DNA of 64,000 bases from an uncultured Blautia sp. Lineage in GTDB: Bacteria; Bacillota; Clostridia; Lachnospirales; Lachnospiraceae. This document shows positions 26,968-35,462 of this stretch, piece by piece. The notes below the pieces were generated by a model, which did no database searches, was not told where the DNA came from, and was given only the letters and a program-made list of their open reading frames with translations. Where the stretch lies: positions 109,906 through 173,905 of the forward strand of contig CAKRMK010000001.1 in the NCBI GenBank assembly GCA_934364795.1. The letters run 5' to 3'. The translations under genes and the position numbers were made by a program. Positions within the stretch are counted from its first letter, which is position 1; each line of letters starts with the position of its first letter.

Positions 26968-27909
26968 TCAGTTTTCCTCTGGATGAATGTCAAACAGCGC
27001 ATCTACAAATGAATTCGCATCAAACTTCTGTAAGTCATCAATGCTTTCACCTACGCCGATATATTTCACCGGAATATCAAGTTCTGACTGGATTGCAACT
27101 GCAATGCCTCCTTTTGCGGTTCCATCCAGTTTGGTAAGAATGATTCCTGTTACATTTGCAACCTCGGCAAACTGTCTTGCCTGTACAAGTGCATTCTGTC
27201 CTGTAGTTCCATCCAGAACCACAAGAGTCTCCAGATAAGCTTCCGGATACTCTTTTTCCAGGATGCGGTAAATCTTGCGAAGCTCTTCCATAAGATTCTT
27301 CTTATTGTGAAGTCTTCCTGCTGTATCACAGATCAGCACATCTGCATTTCTTGCCTTTGCTGCTGCCACAGCATCATAGACAACAGACGCCGGATCTGCT
27401 CCGTCCTGTCCCCCGATAATCTCCACACCGGCCCGGTTCGCCCACTGGGTAAGCTGCTCGCCTGCTGCCGCGCGGAACGTATCTGCTGCTCCAAGAATAA
27501 CCTTCTTTCCCTGGTCCTTCAGCTTTCCGGCCAGTTTTCCAACGGAAGTTGTTTTTCCAACGCCGTTGACACCGATCACAAGAATAACAGATTTGCGGTT
27601 TTCAAACTCGTATTCTGTACTGTCTACTGTCATCTGATCCTTAATGGTATCAATAAGAAGCTGCTTGCACTCCTTTGGATCCTTGATATTACGGATTTTC
27701 ACCTGATCTTTCAATCTTTCCAAAATAGCTGTGGTGGCATTGATTCCAATGTCACCCATGATCAGAATTTCTTCTAATTCTTCATAAAAATCATCATCTA
27801 TTGTAGAATAGCCGGTGAAAAGAGAATCAAATCCTGCCACTATGTTATCTCTTGTCTTTGTCAGACCGCTGACAAGCCTTTTAAAAAAGCCTTTCTTTTC
27901 CTCTGCCAT
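26968..27909 (-). CDS. ftsY: Signal recognition particle receptor FtsY
   Basis: SRP receptor GTPase at the membrane. At 313 residues it has a short N-terminal region without the long acidic A domain of E. coli, then an N domain and a G domain with GVNGVGKTTSVGKLAG near 113, DTAGRLHNKKNL near 197 and TKLDGTAKGG near 258. The ATG follows smc by 15 bp, the usual smc-ftsY pair. Confidence 0.96.
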   Translation of the reverse strand: MAEEKKGFFKRLVSGLTKTRDNIVAGFDSLFTGYSTIDDDFYEELEEILIMGDIGINATTAILERLKDQVKIRNIKDPKECKQLLIDTIKDQMTVDSTEYEFENRKSVILVIGVNGVGKTTSVGKLAGKLKDQGKKVILGAADTFRAAAGEQLTQWANRAGVEIIGGQDGADPASVVYDAVAAAKARNADVLICDTAGRLHNKKNLMEELRKIYRILEKEYPEAYLETLVVLDGTTGQNALVQARQFAEVANVTGIILTKLDGTAKGGIAVAIQSELDIPVKYIGVGESIDDLQKFDANSFVDALFDIHPEEN

Positions 27910-27924
27910 ATTACTCTCCTCCTT

Positions 27925-30900
27925 CTATTGCGTAAGCTGGTTTTCCACAAGATCTACGGAAACCAGCGTAGAAACGCCTTTTTCCTGCATGGTGATACCA
28001 TAAAGCCGGTCTGCAGCATTCATAGTACCACGTCTGTGTGTTATTATAATGAATTGGGTGTTTTTCGTCAACTTCTGAAGATAGCCGGCGAAACGTCCAA
28101 CATTTGAATCATCAAGTGCAGCTTCAATCTCATCAAGAAGACAAAACGGGGACGGTTTCAGGTTCTGAATGGCAAATAATAGTGCAATGGCTGTCAGTGC
28201 CTTTTCTCCACCGGAAAGCTGCATCATGTTCTGGAGCTTTTTGCCCGGGGGCTGGGAAATAATACGGATTCCTGCTTCCAGAATATCTACATCTTCCTCA
28301 AGCTCCAATGTTCCCTTTCCGCCTCCAAACAGTTCCTTAAATGCCTTATCAAATTCCCGCTGGATATCCTGGAATTTCTCTGTAAACTGCTTTCTCATTC
28401 CCTCATCCAGTTCCTGAATGATCTTTTCCAGCTGGGCTTCTGCTGTTTTCAGATCCTCATACTGTGCCGAAAGGAATGTATGACGCTCTGAAATTTCTTT
28501 ATATTCTTCAATTGCATTTACATTTACATTGCCAAGCTTGCGGATTTCATCCTTCACCTGGGCAATTTCCTGTTTCATTTTCTTCAGATCAGTAAGCTCT
28601 TCTTTCTTATATTGAAGCGCATTGTTAGGAGTGATCTCATATTCGCTCCACATATAGGCAATCTGCGCTTCCCTGTGCTCTTCTAACTTCTCAATCTGGC
28701 TTTTCAGACGATAACACTCTTTATCCAGAAGGGAAATCTTACCAGAAAGCTCATCACGCTTCTCAAAAAATGCCTTATGGCTGGTGTTTTTCTCATCCTT
28801 TATGGCCTGCCAGCTTTCCATCTTAGCTTTCGCCTTTATTTCCTCTTCAGAAAGAGAATGGATCACAGCCTCCAGCTCGTCTACTGACTGACGTTTCTTT
28901 TCATTTTCCTCACTGCCAAGCTTTAGCGTTTCATGAATCTCTGTCTCTTCCTGGCGAAGAGCCTCCAGCTCATGTCTTAAACGTTCCAGCGTCTCTGTCG
29001 CAAAGCTTTCTTTTTGCTGGGCAGTACTTGCTTCCAGACGGAGAGCTTCCAGTTTTTTGGAAACCTCCTGCTCGGAAGTCTTCCATTCTTCCAATTCCTG
29101 CTGTCTTGTCTGGATAAAAGTTTCCAGCTCTTTTTCATCCTGCTCGGAAGCTTTCAATTCTTCTGCGATCTTGTTGTGATCAGCTTTTGCCTCCTCAATC
29201 TGACGGCGGATCTCCATCTGCTCTCTCTGGATTTCGCTGTAACCGGTCTGAATTTCCCTGGTCTTTGCCTCTACCTGGTTAATGTTCATTTTTGCCGTGT
29301 TCTGGGCAACATACTGCTGGCGCAGCTTTTCCTGCAAATCCGCAATGGTATCACGCATCACATTACGACGGCTTCTGTTATCATTGATGGCCTTTTGCAT
29401 GTCATCCATATCTTTACGAAGAGCCTTCACGCTGGATTCCAGTTCTTCGATCTCACGGCGCCGTCCCAGAAGATTACTGTTATTCTTAAAAGAACCTCCT
29501 GACATGGAACCACCTGGGCTGAAGGATTCCCCCTCTACAGTTACCATACGCAGGCTGTGTCTGTATTTCCTTGCAATAGCAATGGCATGATCAATGTGAT
29601 CTACCACCAGAACCCTTCCCAGAAGATAGGTGGCAAGACCTGTATATTCCGGTCCTGTGGTCACAAGCTCACTGGCAAGACCGATCACACCTGGCTCCTG
29701 TAAAGCCTCTCTCTGGGTAAAACCACTTTTTGTATTGATGCTGTTCAGTGGAAGAAAGGTTGCCCGTCCAAAACGGTTTTTCTTCAGAAATTCGATCATC
29801 TGCTTGGCAGTCTGTTCATTGTCTGTAACAATATTCTGAATACTTCCGCCAAGAGCAGTTTCAATTGCAATCTCGTATTCTTTATTTACCTGGATCAAAT
29901 CAGCAACAACACCACGTATTCCCGGTGTATGCTCCTTTTGCTCCATAACACGCCGGATACTGTTGCCATATCCGTCATAACGTTCTGTAATATTTTTCAG
30001 AGATTCCAGCCTGGACGCCTCTCTGTGATAAGCGCTCTGTCCGATCTCCATCTGACTGTTCTGCTTTTTCAGCTGGTCTGTAATCTTATGTACTTCATCA
30101 TCCAGACGCTGACATTCTGCATTCATTTCCTCAATAAGAGTGGTAATTCCCTGGAATTTTTCTTTTGCCTTTTCCAGCTCTGACTGCTGCTGGACTTCCT
30201 CTGTTTTCAGATGAAGCTGTCTCTGGCTGATTCCGGCCTTACGGATATCGATCTGTTCCATCATAGTGTCAAAGCGCTGGGCTTTTCCTCTTGTGGTTGC
30301 CCGCAGGTTAAGAAGCTCGATAATCTCATTCTTGCCATTTTCCACAGCCTGTGTACATTCTTCAATCTGCGCCTGTATATTGGAAAGACGGTCTTCCTCT
30401 GCCACCTGACGCTTCTTTGCTTCCAGAAATGCGCCATGAAGCTGTGACTTCTCCTGCTCCTGGATTTCCAGGGCAGCCTGGCGCTCTTTTACATCCGTAT
30501 CAATGGTCTGCAGCCGGTTTTTATAATGTTCCTCATTTTGTACTCCGGAAAGAATCTGTTCCCGTAAAACCTTGATCTCACCGTCCAGCTGCTGTTTGCG
30601 GATAGCCTCATTCTGAGTCTTTTCACGGAGCTGCTCCATCTGGCTGTTCAGCTTCTCCAGTTCTTCCTCCAGACGGTCATACTCTACCCTGGTCTGCTCA
30701 TAAGCCTGCTGGTTCTCTTCCAGCTCTTCGGTGGTCTGCTGGTTCTTTTCTTCCAGCTCCTTTAAATCCCTGCCGATCTGCTCATTTTCAAGAAGGAAGC
30801 TGTTCACATCCAGCTCCCGCAGAGTATCTCTTTTGGAAAGATAAATCCTCGCTGTCTCTGACTGACGTTCCAAAGGTCCCAGCTGTCTGGTCAGCTCACT

Positions 30901-31485
30901 TAAAATATCCGTAACACGGACCAGATTGGACTGTTCGTCCTCAAGTTTCTTAATGGTTGTATTTTTTCTTCTCTTAAACTTTACGATTCCTGCTGCCTCA
31001 TCAAACAGCTCACGCCGTTCTTCCGGCTTACCACTTAAAATCTTGTCAATCTGCCCCTGTCCGATAATGGAATACCCTTCTTTACCGATACCGGTATCAT
31101 AGAACATCTCATTAATATCCCTTAAACGGCAGGCACTTCCGTTAATCAGATACTCACTTTCACCGGAACGGTAAAGCCGTCTGGTAACCGTTACTTCATT
31201 AAAATCTACAGGAAGCTTGTGGTCACTGTTATCCAGTGTGATTGCCACAGAAGCAAAGCTTAAAGGTTTCCTTGTTTCTGTTCCGGAAAAAATAACATCC
31301 TGCATATTGCCGCCTCGAAGCTGCTTGGCACTTTGCTCTCCAAGTACCCAGCGCACTGCGTCGCCAACATTGCTTTTTCCGCTTCCGTTAGGACCTACAA
31401 TTCCGGTAATTCCGTTATGAAATTCGAAATTTATTTTCTGTGCAAAGGACTTAAATCCCTGCACTTCAATATTTTTTAAATACAT
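27925..31485 (-). CDS. smc: Chromosome segregation protein SMC
   Basis: Condensin ATPase that loads at the origin and holds chromosome arms together. The 1186-residue protein has the Walker A GPNGSGKSNVGDA near residue 32, two long coiled coils (about 170-500 and 680-1020), a hinge (about 515-660, with GIRGVVADLIQVNKEYE), the signature LSGGEKALTAIALLFA near 1092 and Walker B CLLDEIEAALDDSN near 1117. It is complete. It lies in the plsX-rnc-smc-ftsY order. Confidence 0.97.
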   Translation of the reverse strand: MYLKNIEVQGFKSFAQKINFEFHNGITGIVGPNGSGKSNVGDAVRWVLGEQSAKQLRGGNMQDVIFSGTETRKPLSFASVAITLDNSDHKLPVDFNEVTVTRRLYRSGESEYLINGSACRLRDINEMFYDTGIGKEGYSIIGQGQIDKILSGKPEERRELFDEAAGIVKFKRRKNTTIKKLEDEQSNLVRVTDILSELTRQLGPLERQSETARIYLSKRDTLRELDVNSFLLENEQIGRDLKELEEKNQQTTEELEENQQAYEQTRVEYDRLEEELEKLNSQMEQLREKTQNEAIRKQQLDGEIKVLREQILSGVQNEEHYKNRLQTIDTDVKERQAALEIQEQEKSQLHGAFLEAKKRQVAEEDRLSNIQAQIEECTQAVENGKNEIIELLNLRATTRGKAQRFDTMMEQIDIRKAGISQRQLHLKTEEVQQQSELEKAKEKFQGITTLIEEMNAECQRLDDEVHKITDQLKKQNSQMEIGQSAYHREASRLESLKNITERYDGYGNSIRRVMEQKEHTPGIRGVVADLIQVNKEYEIAIETALGGSIQNIVTDNEQTAKQMIEFLKKNRFGRATFLPLNSINTKSGFTQREALQEPGVIGLASELVTTGPEYTGLATYLLGRVLVVDHIDHAIAIARKYRHSLRMVTVEGESFSPGGSMSGGSFKNNSNLLGRRREIEELESSVKALRKDMDDMQKAINDNRSRRNVMRDTIADLQEKLRQQYVAQNTAKMNINQVEAKTREIQTGYSEIQREQMEIRRQIEEAKADHNKIAEELKASEQDEKELETFIQTRQQELEEWKTSEQEVSKKLEALRLEASTAQQKESFATETLERLRHELEALRQEETEIHETLKLGSEENEKKRQSVDELEAVIHSLSEEEIKAKAKMESWQAIKDEKNTSHKAFFEKRDELSGKISLLDKECYRLKSQIEKLEEHREAQIAYMWSEYEITPNNALQYKKEELTDLKKMKQEIAQVKDEIRKLGNVNVNAIEEYKEISERHTFLSAQYEDLKTAEAQLEKIIQELDEGMRKQFTEKFQDIQREFDKAFKELFGGGKGTLELEEDVDILEAGIRIISQPPGKKLQNMMQLSGGEKALTAIALLFAIQNLKPSPFCLLDEIEAALDDSNVGRFAGYLQKLTKNTQFIIITHRRGTMNAADRLYGITMQEKGVSTLVSVDLVENQLTQ

Positions 31486-31553
31486 GCTTTTCGAATCCTT
31501 GTCATTATTGTTATAATCTGACGTTTTATTTACTGTTTATACCGCAGATTTTA

Positions 31554-32237
31554 TCAGTGTTTCATTTTTCTGATTGCCTGGTAAGCAGCCTCCTGCTCTG
31601 CTGCTTTCTTGGTATGTCCTACGCCGGTTCCCATCACATCTCCACTTACCAGTACGTCTACGGTAAAGCTCTTATTATGATCTGGTCCCTCCTCTTTCAT
31701 CAGACGGTACTCTACAAGGTGGGTTCCCTTCTCCTGTACGATTTCCTGCAGGATGGTCTTGCTATCGTAAAAGAGCTGTTTGTTCTCAAGGTCATTCAGG
31801 ATAAATTTCAGTACAAACTCCTTTGCACTAGCAAAACCACCGTCCAGATAAATAGCTCCAAGAAGAGCTTCTGTTGCATCGGAAACGATTGAATCACGAT
31901 TTCGTCCACCAGTCATATCCTCACCCTTTCCAAGGAGCAGATACTGGGGCAGTCCAAAATCTCTTGCACAATAGGCAAGGCTTGGCTCACATACCAGGCT
32001 GGCTCTTTTCTTGGTAAGTTCTCCTTCGGGGATCTGCGTGTATTTCTTATAGAGGAAATCACTGCTGATCAGCTCCAGGACAGCATCCCCCAGAAATTCC
32101 AGACGCTCATTGCAGCCTGCTTTCCCAAGTTTTTTTTCATTTGCATAGGAGCTGTGTGTCAATGCAAGGACCAGAAGGTTCTTATTCTTGAACTCATAAC
32201 CAATCCGTGCTTCCAATGCTTTTAACTTTTTTTCCAT
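31554..32237 (-). CDS. rnc: Ribonuclease III
   Basis: Cuts double-stranded RNA in rRNA and mRNA processing. The catalytic signature NERLEFLGDAVLEL lies near residue 40, with further acidic residues in DATEALLGAIYLDGG near 115. A dsRNA-binding domain follows (about 155-225, HLVEYRL to HTKKAAEQEAAYQA). I prefer the ATG at 32237 (MEKKLKALEAR) over the one at 32246, because GGAAGG stands 9 nt before it while it touches the upstream ATG. Confidence 0.95.
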   Translation of the reverse strand: MEKKLKALEARIGYEFKNKNLLVLALTHSSYANEKKLGKAGCNERLEFLGDAVLELISSDFLYKKYTQIPEGELTKKRASLVCEPSLAYCARDFGLPQYLLLGKGEDMTGGRNRDSIVSDATEALLGAIYLDGGFASAKEFVLKFILNDLENKQLFYDSKTILQEIVQEKGTHLVEYRLMKEEGPDHNKSFTVDVLVSGDVMGTGVGHTKKAAEQEAAYQAIRKMKH

Positions 32238-32390
32238 TTTAAACATCCTTCCCTTGAAGTAAGGCAGATATATTTCCTGACAGGCCCAATAGACGAATCA
32301 GACATCCCGCAGGTCTTTGCGGCACGATTTTATCCACCTTACAACATTTTCTTAATCTTCTGCAGGGCAGCTTCATTTTTCAAACGTTTT

Positions 32391-33416
32391 TCAAACTTTC
32401 TCAGGTGCTTCCTCTACCATGTGGGCAGCGATCTTTTCATTGATCTTCTGCTGTCTGAACTGGACACACTGGAAAATTGCGTGACGGATTTCCACCGCCT
32501 TGGCACTTCCATGAGTTTTTACCACAAGACCCTTCAGACCAAGAAGAGGTGCTCCGCCGTACTCGCTGGCATCAAATGCTTTCATGGTTTCTTTGATCGC
32601 CGGTTTCACAAGGAGTGCGCCAAGTTTGCTTCTGATATCTTTCATAAGACCTTGTTTGATCATTTTCAAGAAGGTGCTTCCAAGACCTTCATAAAGCTTC
32701 AGAATTACATTTCCCACAAAAGCCTCACATACGATCACATCTGCATATCCGGCCGGAATATCTCTTGCCTCAATGCTTCCGATAAAATTAATTCCCGGAC
32801 ATTCTTTAAGAAGAGGGAATGTCTCCTTCACAAGAGCATTTCCTTTCTCCTCTTCTGCTCCATTGTTTACAATGGCAACCCGGGGATTCTTGATTCCCAC
32901 AACGTCTTCCATATAAATAGAACCCATTTTTGCAAACTGTACCAGATGGTCCGGTCTTGCATCTACGTTTGCACCGCAATCAATCAGGAGGGAAACTCCC
33001 TTCTGAGTAGGAATCAGCGGTGCCAATGGCGGACGCTGCACCCCTTTGCTTCTGCCTACGATTACCTGTCCACCAACTAAGATGGCGCCTGAGCTCCCAG
33101 AGGAAACAAATGCATCTGCTTCCTGCTTCTTCACAAGGTTCAGGCCTACCACAATGGAAGAATCTTTCTTCTTGCGGATTGCCACAACAGGTGGTTCTGC
33201 CGTCTCGATCACTTCTGTGGCATTCACCACCTGGATTCTTTCCTTGGGGTAATTCTGAAATTTATTCAGCTCATTCTCAATAACATCCTGCTTACCGGTA
33301 AGGATTACCTGAATGTCTTCCCGTTCGGTAACAGCTTCCACAGCTGCTTTCACAGGCTCTGCCGGGGCATTATCACCGCCCATGGCGTCTACTACTACCC
33401 TAACTGTCTCTGCCAT
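32391..33416 (-). CDS. plsX: Phosphate acyltransferase PlsX
   Basis: Makes acyl-phosphate from acyl-ACP for phospholipid synthesis. The 341-residue protein has VDAMGGDNAP near residue 10, SSGSSGAILVGG near 105, PLIPTQKGVSLLIDCGAN near 138 and SEYGGAPLLGLKG near 288. It is first in plsX-rnc-smc-ftsY. The acpP gene often found after plsX is absent; the 153-bp gap to rnc holds no ACP reading frame. Confidence 0.95.
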   Translation of the reverse strand: MAETVRVVVDAMGGDNAPAEPVKAAVEAVTEREDIQVILTGKQDVIENELNKFQNYPKERIQVVNATEVIETAEPPVVAIRKKKDSSIVVGLNLVKKQEADAFVSSGSSGAILVGGQVIVGRSKGVQRPPLAPLIPTQKGVSLLIDCGANVDARPDHLVQFAKMGSIYMEDVVGIKNPRVAIVNNGAEEEKGNALVKETFPLLKECPGINFIGSIEARDIPAGYADVIVCEAFVGNVILKLYEGLGSTFLKMIKQGLMKDIRSKLGALLVKPAIKETMKAFDASEYGGAPLLGLKGLVVKTHGSAKAVEIRHAIFQCVQFRQQKINEKIAAHMVEEAPEKV

Positions 33417-33454
33417 ATTTTTTCTCCTTTCGGAAATTTTAATACAATAATACT

Positions 33455-33484
33455 ATTCTACTTTATCTGCCTATGATAAGTCAA
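33455..33484 (-). promoter_or_regulatory. Promoter of plsX-rnc-smc-ftsY
   Basis: TTGACT (33484-33479), 18-bp spacer, TAGAAT (33460-33455) on the minus strand. Confidence 0.65.
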
Positions 33485-33521
33485 TAGGAGGTTGCTGTTC
33501 TTGCATGAAAAGTAATGTTGC

Positions 33522-33550
33522 TTGACTGCCGGTGCCAACTTGAGTATACT
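33522..33550 (+). promoter_or_regulatory. Promoter of the selenocysteine tRNA gene
   Basis: TTGACT (33522-33527), 17-bp spacer, TATACT (33545-33550). The mature tRNA begins at G33557, seven bases after the -10 box, where transcription would normally start. Confidence 0.8.
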
Positions 33551-33556
33551 TCTTGT

Positions 33557-33653
33557 GGGAGCAGATAGGCGCCGGTGTGCCTCCTGGTCTTCAAAACCAG
33601 TGTGGGGCGCTAATTCCGTCCCGGATGGGTTCGATTCCCATATGTTCCCGCCA
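33557..33653 (+). tRNA. selC: tRNA-Sec (anticodon TCA)
   Basis: Anticodon stem CTGGT/ACCAG with loop CTTCAAA places TCA at 33591-33593. The long acceptor pairs GGGAGCA with TGTTCCC, with one G-T wobble and a possible G-A extension to the eighth pair. There is a long variable arm (GGGGCG/CGTCCC), a T arm ATGGG-TTCGATT-CCCAT and an encoded CCA (33651-33653). The size of 97 nt and the extended arms are those of tRNA-Sec. The gene ends 7 bp before the convergent selB stop. Confidence 0.95.
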
Positions 33654-33660
33654 GATAAAT

Positions 33661-35241
33661 TTATCTCATTTTACGAACCCCATCTTTTAAAATTGTAATA
33701 TGTGCTTTATCAAAGCTTTCCAGCAAAGCAATGGCACATTTTCTGGAAATTCCCATACGATCACGAAATTCCCCTGTCTGGATCACTCCTTCTTCCTTAT
33801 ATAAAGCAGCTGCCATATCAAGTGCTTTCTGCCAAAATTCCCTATGGATATAATGTTTTTCATCGTAATGCACCAGTATCCCGCTGCGGGTCATGGAAAA
33901 AAATATTTCAGAAAAACCTGGCTCTTTTGAAAATTCTGACTTTATCTGCGCTGTAAGCGGAGGAAAGAAACCAGCCGCCAGATATTTTTCTTCAATCTGT
34001 TTATAGATTACACTTTTTTCTTTCCTGTTTTTTTCAGCATTATCATTCCCGTTTTTCTTTATATTTTCCTTTATATCCTCCTTTATATTCTCTTCTATAT
34101 TTTTCTTTTTAATGTCATGCTCATTTATCTCTTTACGTTTTCTTCTCTTTACCCCATTAGGTTCCAGAACAATTCCGCCGCCAATAGTTTCCAGTGGCGA
34201 ATAAAACCGGATAACAAAATGATCTCCTTTTTTCACAGCGCCCGGCTGTTCCAGACGAAGCTGGACTTTTGCTTCCTCTCCCGGCTTTAATAGCTGGCGG
34301 TCTGTCAGGATAATTTTACATACAATTTCTGCTGCGCCGCAGTAAAAATGCACTCTTGTTCCGCTCTTTAGTATCCTTTTTCCAGATTCCAGCATTTTGA
34401 ACTGTACATCCACTATTGTGGTACATTTCATGCTTCCCGCAAGTGCCAGGACTTCCCCTCTGGAAATTTCTTTTTTCTCTATCCCAGCAAGGTTTACTGC
34501 TGTTCTCTGGCCAGGAAATGCCTCATCCACTGTTTTTCCATTAACCTGGATCTGCCTTATTTTCACACTTCTCTCTGGCGGATACAAGACAGCTTCACAT
34601 TCCTTACAAAGGGTGCCATCCAGCAATGTGCCCGTTACCACTGTGCCAAATCCCTTTAAGGAAAACACACGGTCTACTGGAAGTCTAAAACCGGAGGATA
34701 GTTGCCTCGTACTTTTATATGTTTCAATGCACAGCTCTGCCAGTATATTTTTCAGCCGGGTAATCCCTTTTCCTGTCACCGCACTCGTCTCCACAACAGG
34801 TGCATTTTCCAGAAAAGTTCCCTGCACAAAATTCCTGATTTTTTCTTTTATGCCGGGCTGCCAGGTAAGGTCACATTTCGTCAGCACGATCACACCTTTT
34901 GAAATACCAAGAAGAGAAAGGATATCAAGATGCTCCACTGTCTGAGGCATGATTCCCTCATCCGCAGCGATAACCAGCATGGCAATGTGGATTCCACCAG
35001 CTCCCGCAAGCATATTTTTAATAAACTTTTCATGTCCGGGCACATCAATGATCCCGGCCTGGCTTCCATCTGGGAGATCCAAAAATGCAAAACCATTTTC
35101 AATTGTAATTCCTCTTTTTTTCTCCTCTGCCAGACGATCTGTATCTGTTCCTGTAAGTGCTTTTACCAGGCATGTTTTTCCATGATCAATATGGCCAGCA
35201 GTACCGATGATCCTATAAGTTTTATTTTCTGATAAATGCAA
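33661..35241 (-). CDS. selB: Selenocysteine-specific elongation factor SelB (short form)
   Basis: GTPase that brings Sec-tRNA to UGA codons with a SECIS hairpin. The EF-Tu-like part is intact: AGHIDHGKT near residue 15, [14 protein letters not shown] near 64, LTKCDL near 121, then barrel domains II and III. After about residue 365 comes a Lys/Asn/Glu-rich stretch of about 40 residues, then only about 115 residues, enough for two of the usual four winged-helix domains. Total is 526 residues against about 610-640 in well-known SelB proteins. The start is uncertain: no ATG fits, and the TTG at 35241 behind GGAAAGG is my choice. An in-frame extension to 35364 runs into a repeat. Confidence 0.85.
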   Translation of the reverse strand: MHLSENKTYRIIGTAGHIDHGKTCLVKALTGTDTDRLAEEKKRGITIENGFAFLDLPDGSQAGIIDVPGHEKFIKNMLAGAGGIHIAMLVIAADEGIMPQTVEHLDILSLLGISKGVIVLTKCDLTWQPGIKEKIRNFVQGTFLENAPVVETSAVTGKGITRLKNILAELCIETYKSTRQLSSGFRLPVDRVFSLKGFGTVVTGTLLDGTLCKECEAVLYPPERSVKIRQIQVNGKTVDEAFPGQRTAVNLAGIEKKEISRGEVLALAGSMKCTTIVDVQFKMLESGKRILKSGTRVHFYCGAAEIVCKIILTDRQLLKPGEEAKVQLRLEQPGAVKKGDHFVIRFYSPLETIGGGIVLEPNGVKRRKRKEINEHDIKKKNIEENIKEDIKENIKKNGNDNAEKNRKEKSVIYKQIEEKYLAAGFFPPLTAQIKSEFSKEPGFSEIFFSMTRSGILVHYDEKHYIHREFWQKALDMAAALYKEEGVIQTGEFRDRMGISRKCAIALLESFDKAHITILKDGVRKMR

Positions 35242-35285
35242 GTTTAATGTATCCTTTCCATAAAATATATTCAAAATATATATAA

Positions 35286-35370
35286 TTCCTTCATCCGGGC
35301 AAAATCTCCCGCAAAGTGGGGCGTGCAGATTGTGGGAATGATTTTGGGGGCACGCTCTAGACAAGTCAAT
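35286..35370. repeat. Dispersed palindromic repeat copy before selB
   Basis: Contains CATCCGGGCAAAATCTCCCG and AAAGTGGGGCGTGCAGATTG, matching the copy at 13,785-13,880. It is followed by GGGGGCACGCTCTAGACAAG. The minus strand of its end offers TTGACT with CAAAAT 17 bp on, so the repeat may supply the selB promoter. Confidence 0.6.
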
Positions 35371-35411
35371 GTGATGGCTGCTTAATATTCACTATACCAG
35401 AATATCAAACA

Positions 35412-35446
35412 GCACGGAGACAAAAGAGCCCCGTGCCGCATTTTTA
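35412..35446. terminator. Terminator after glmS
   Basis: GCACGGAG (35412-35419) pairs with CCCCGTGC (35429-35436) with one G-T wobble. The plus strand has TTTTT after it. On the minus strand, which carries glmS, the T-run is weak (TGTTTGATATT). Confidence 0.6.
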
Positions 35447-35462
35447 TAACAATATTAACATT

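Noticed and set aside
32239..32376. 45-codon ORF between plsX and rnc, starting MKLPCRRLRKCCK
   Set aside because: Odd Cys/Arg-rich composition, no ribosome site, overlaps the rnc start; not an ACP.
35242..35364. N-terminal extension of SelB (41 residues)
   Set aside because: It is encoded by the dispersed repeat and an AT-rich spacer, and precedes the normal SelB N-terminus.
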